Shown here piece after piece: positions 7,404 to 8,101 of a DNA stretch of 8,101 bases. This stretch comes from Spirochaetaceae bacterium. GTDB taxonomy: Bacteria > Spirochaetota > Spirochaetia > Sphaerochaetales > Sphaerochaetaceae. The stretch lies in contig DMKZ01000056.1 in the NCBI GenBank assembly GCA_003454065.1, positions 1-8,101 on the forward strand. Direction: 5' to 3'. Made by a program: the position numbers and the translations under genes. The notes under the pieces were generated by a model. The model searched no databases, had not been told where the DNA came from, and worked only from the letters and a program-made list of their open reading frames with translations. Position 1 is the first letter of the stretch. Each line of letters starts with the position of its first letter.

Positions 7404-7979
7404 ATGATGTTTGCTGTTATTTGCAAGAAGCTCCGGAACTGTTCCGGAACATTTCGAGCAGTTGCCATGGGTGTTCTTCTGTTCTGTTTGACGGTGGTTC
7501 GGGCTTTCGCATGGTGGGAGGTCGGCTACGAAGGCGGGGTCGATGACTTCGGTGATCCGGTTCTCGAAAGGAAATATTACGAATCCAATGACGACTATGG
7601 CGCGATTTGGTTCTATTTGGATGATCAGGACAACATAGAGGAATGCAATATGGCGTTTGAGTGCGAGGATTTCGAGGAAGTGCAGACGTCCGGACTTTGC
7701 GTGCTGAGCGTGAAGGAAGAGGATGGCGGCGTATTCTCATGGAAGACATCTTACAGGATGAATTCCGATGGTCTTTGGCATATCAGGCTGGGCATGCTGG
7801 ATTCCATCAGGCTATATGACGTTTTTTCGCGCAACAATTCCGTCCGATTGATAGTCAAGGATATCATCAGCGGATTGATTTTCGATTACGGCACTTTGGA
7901 TTGCTCTGATTTCCTTACGTCTTTGTTCGATTATGATTACGGATTTCTAAATGGCGAATCTGAAAACCAGGAACGCTAA
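7404..7979 (+). CDS. Secreted acidic protein of unknown function
   Basis: I do not recognise this 191-residue protein. It begins with a basic n-region (KKLRN, FRA) and a hydrophobic core MGVLLFCLTVVRAFA (residues 22-36). A probable signal peptidase I cleavage follows AFA, just before WWEVGYEGG. The mature part, about 155 residues, is rich in Asp, Glu and aromatic residues (for example YYESNDDYGAIWFYLDDQD, 58-76) and contains a few cysteines (about residues 79, 86, 97 and 167), so disulfides are possible after export. No membrane anchor or repeat is seen after the signal. Alternating polar and hydrophobic residues suggest a beta-rich fold. The Shine-Dalgarno sequence is excellent, supporting a real gene. 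It stands alone between a decayed gene and a possibly broken one, which suggests accessory, lineage-specific content. No role can be assigned. Confidence 0.78.
   Translation: MMFAVICKKLRNCSGTFRAVAMGVLLFCLTVVRAFAWWEVGYEGGVDDFGDPVLERKYYESNDDYGAIWFYLDDQDNIEECNMAFECEDFEEVQTSGLCVLSVKEEDGGVFSWKTSYRMNSDGLWHIRLGMLDSIRLYDVFSRNNSVRLIVKDIISGLIFDYGTLDCSDFLTSLFDYDYGFLNGESENQER
7432..7448. repeat. 17-base perfect inverted repeat inside the secreted-protein gene start
   Basis: TCCGGAAC (7432-7439), one central T (7440) and GTTCCGGA (7441-7448) form a perfect eight-base inverted repeat. It starts 28 bases inside the coding region, over codons for RNCSGT. It could be an operator-like protein site or a small hairpin (TCCGGA stem, short loop) in the mRNA near the start codon. 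It may also simply reflect codon choice. Confidence 0.6.
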
Positions 7980-8011
7980 AACTCAAAAACATTGTAACTC
8001 AGCCGGAGGAA

Positions 8012-8083
8012 ATGAAACGCATTATGGACGACAAGGAGTATAATACAAGATCAGCGGTTTCAGCACGAATTACAGAGCGCTGA
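8012..8083 (+). CDS. Possible short or frameshifted gene start at window edge
   Basis: ATG 8012 opens a 23-codon frame (MKRIMDDKEYNTRSAVSARI and three more residues, stop TGA 8081-8083), with GGAGG at 8005-8009 only two bases before it, which is tighter than usual. In another frame, from 8044 to the window end, the reading is YKISGFSTNYRALNRFVMD, which looks more like protein. A one-base change near 8040-8044 would join the two as MDDKEY followed by YKISGFS. It may be a new gene with a frameshift, or non-coding sequence. I recognise no family. Confidence 0.22.
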   Translation: MKRIMDDKEYNTRSAVSARITER

Positions 8084-8101
8084 ACAGATTCGTGATGGAT
8101 C

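Noticed and set aside
7190..7468. Minus-strand open frame of 92 codons across the intergenic region
   Set aside because: It has no ribosome binding site or recognisable domain, and it overlaps the secreted-protein start; most likely chance.
7232..7546. Open frame of 104 codons overlapping the start of the secreted-protein gene
   Set aside because: It has no Shine-Dalgarno sequence and a Cys/Arg-rich product with no motif, and it overlaps a gene with a far better start signal.
8028..8054. Peptide EYNTRS near the right edge resembling ELYNTRS in EF-G (around 607-630), possibly a fusA fragment or duplication
   Set aside because: The similarity stops after six residues and the flanking bases and residues do not match; coincidence is more likely.

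Overview
The window most likely comes from a spirochaete, probably Treponema-like, of roughly balanced base composition. The strongest clue is the first gene. It encodes an elongation factor G of the 'spd' type (spirochaetes, planctomycetes, deltaproteobacteria, related to mitochondrial EF-G1), with the motif [14 protein letters not shown], and it resembles my recollection of the Treponema pallidum protein over its whole visible length. This is recall, not a search.

Bases 1-6083 read as one tightly packed plus-strand operon. The order is fusA (5' end cut off), a RecA/KaiC-like P-loop ATPase of unknown role, a YihY/BrkB-family membrane protein, a NitT/TauT-type ABC substrate-binding protein, its permease, and coaE (dephospho-CoA kinase). 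The junctions are 19, 1, -4, -4 and 45 bases, so most of the genes should be translationally coupled. A hairpin followed by seven T residues at 6092-6121 probably ends the operon. The ABC transporter has no ATPase gene here. The 45-base gap between permease and coaE holds an orphan Shine-Dalgarno sequence and may mark where one was lost.

Bases 6159-7140 hold a decayed ATPase of the AAA_14/DUF4143 family. An internal segment of the protein is missing and there is a later one-base frameshift. About 260 bases with no convincing gene follow. At 7404-7979, behind a near-perfect Shine-Dalgarno sequence, lies a gene for a secreted, acidic protein that I do not recognise. A 17-base perfect inverted repeat sits just inside its coding region. 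The last 120 bases may hold the start of another, possibly frameshifted, gene.

Functionally, the left six kilobases are core housekeeping (translation, cofactor synthesis, uptake), with two uncharacterised passengers locked into the same transcript. The right two kilobases are accessory DNA with decay. I see no CRISPR array, RNA gene, insertion sequence or complete mobile element. The most interesting unknown is the ATPase coupled to fusA.
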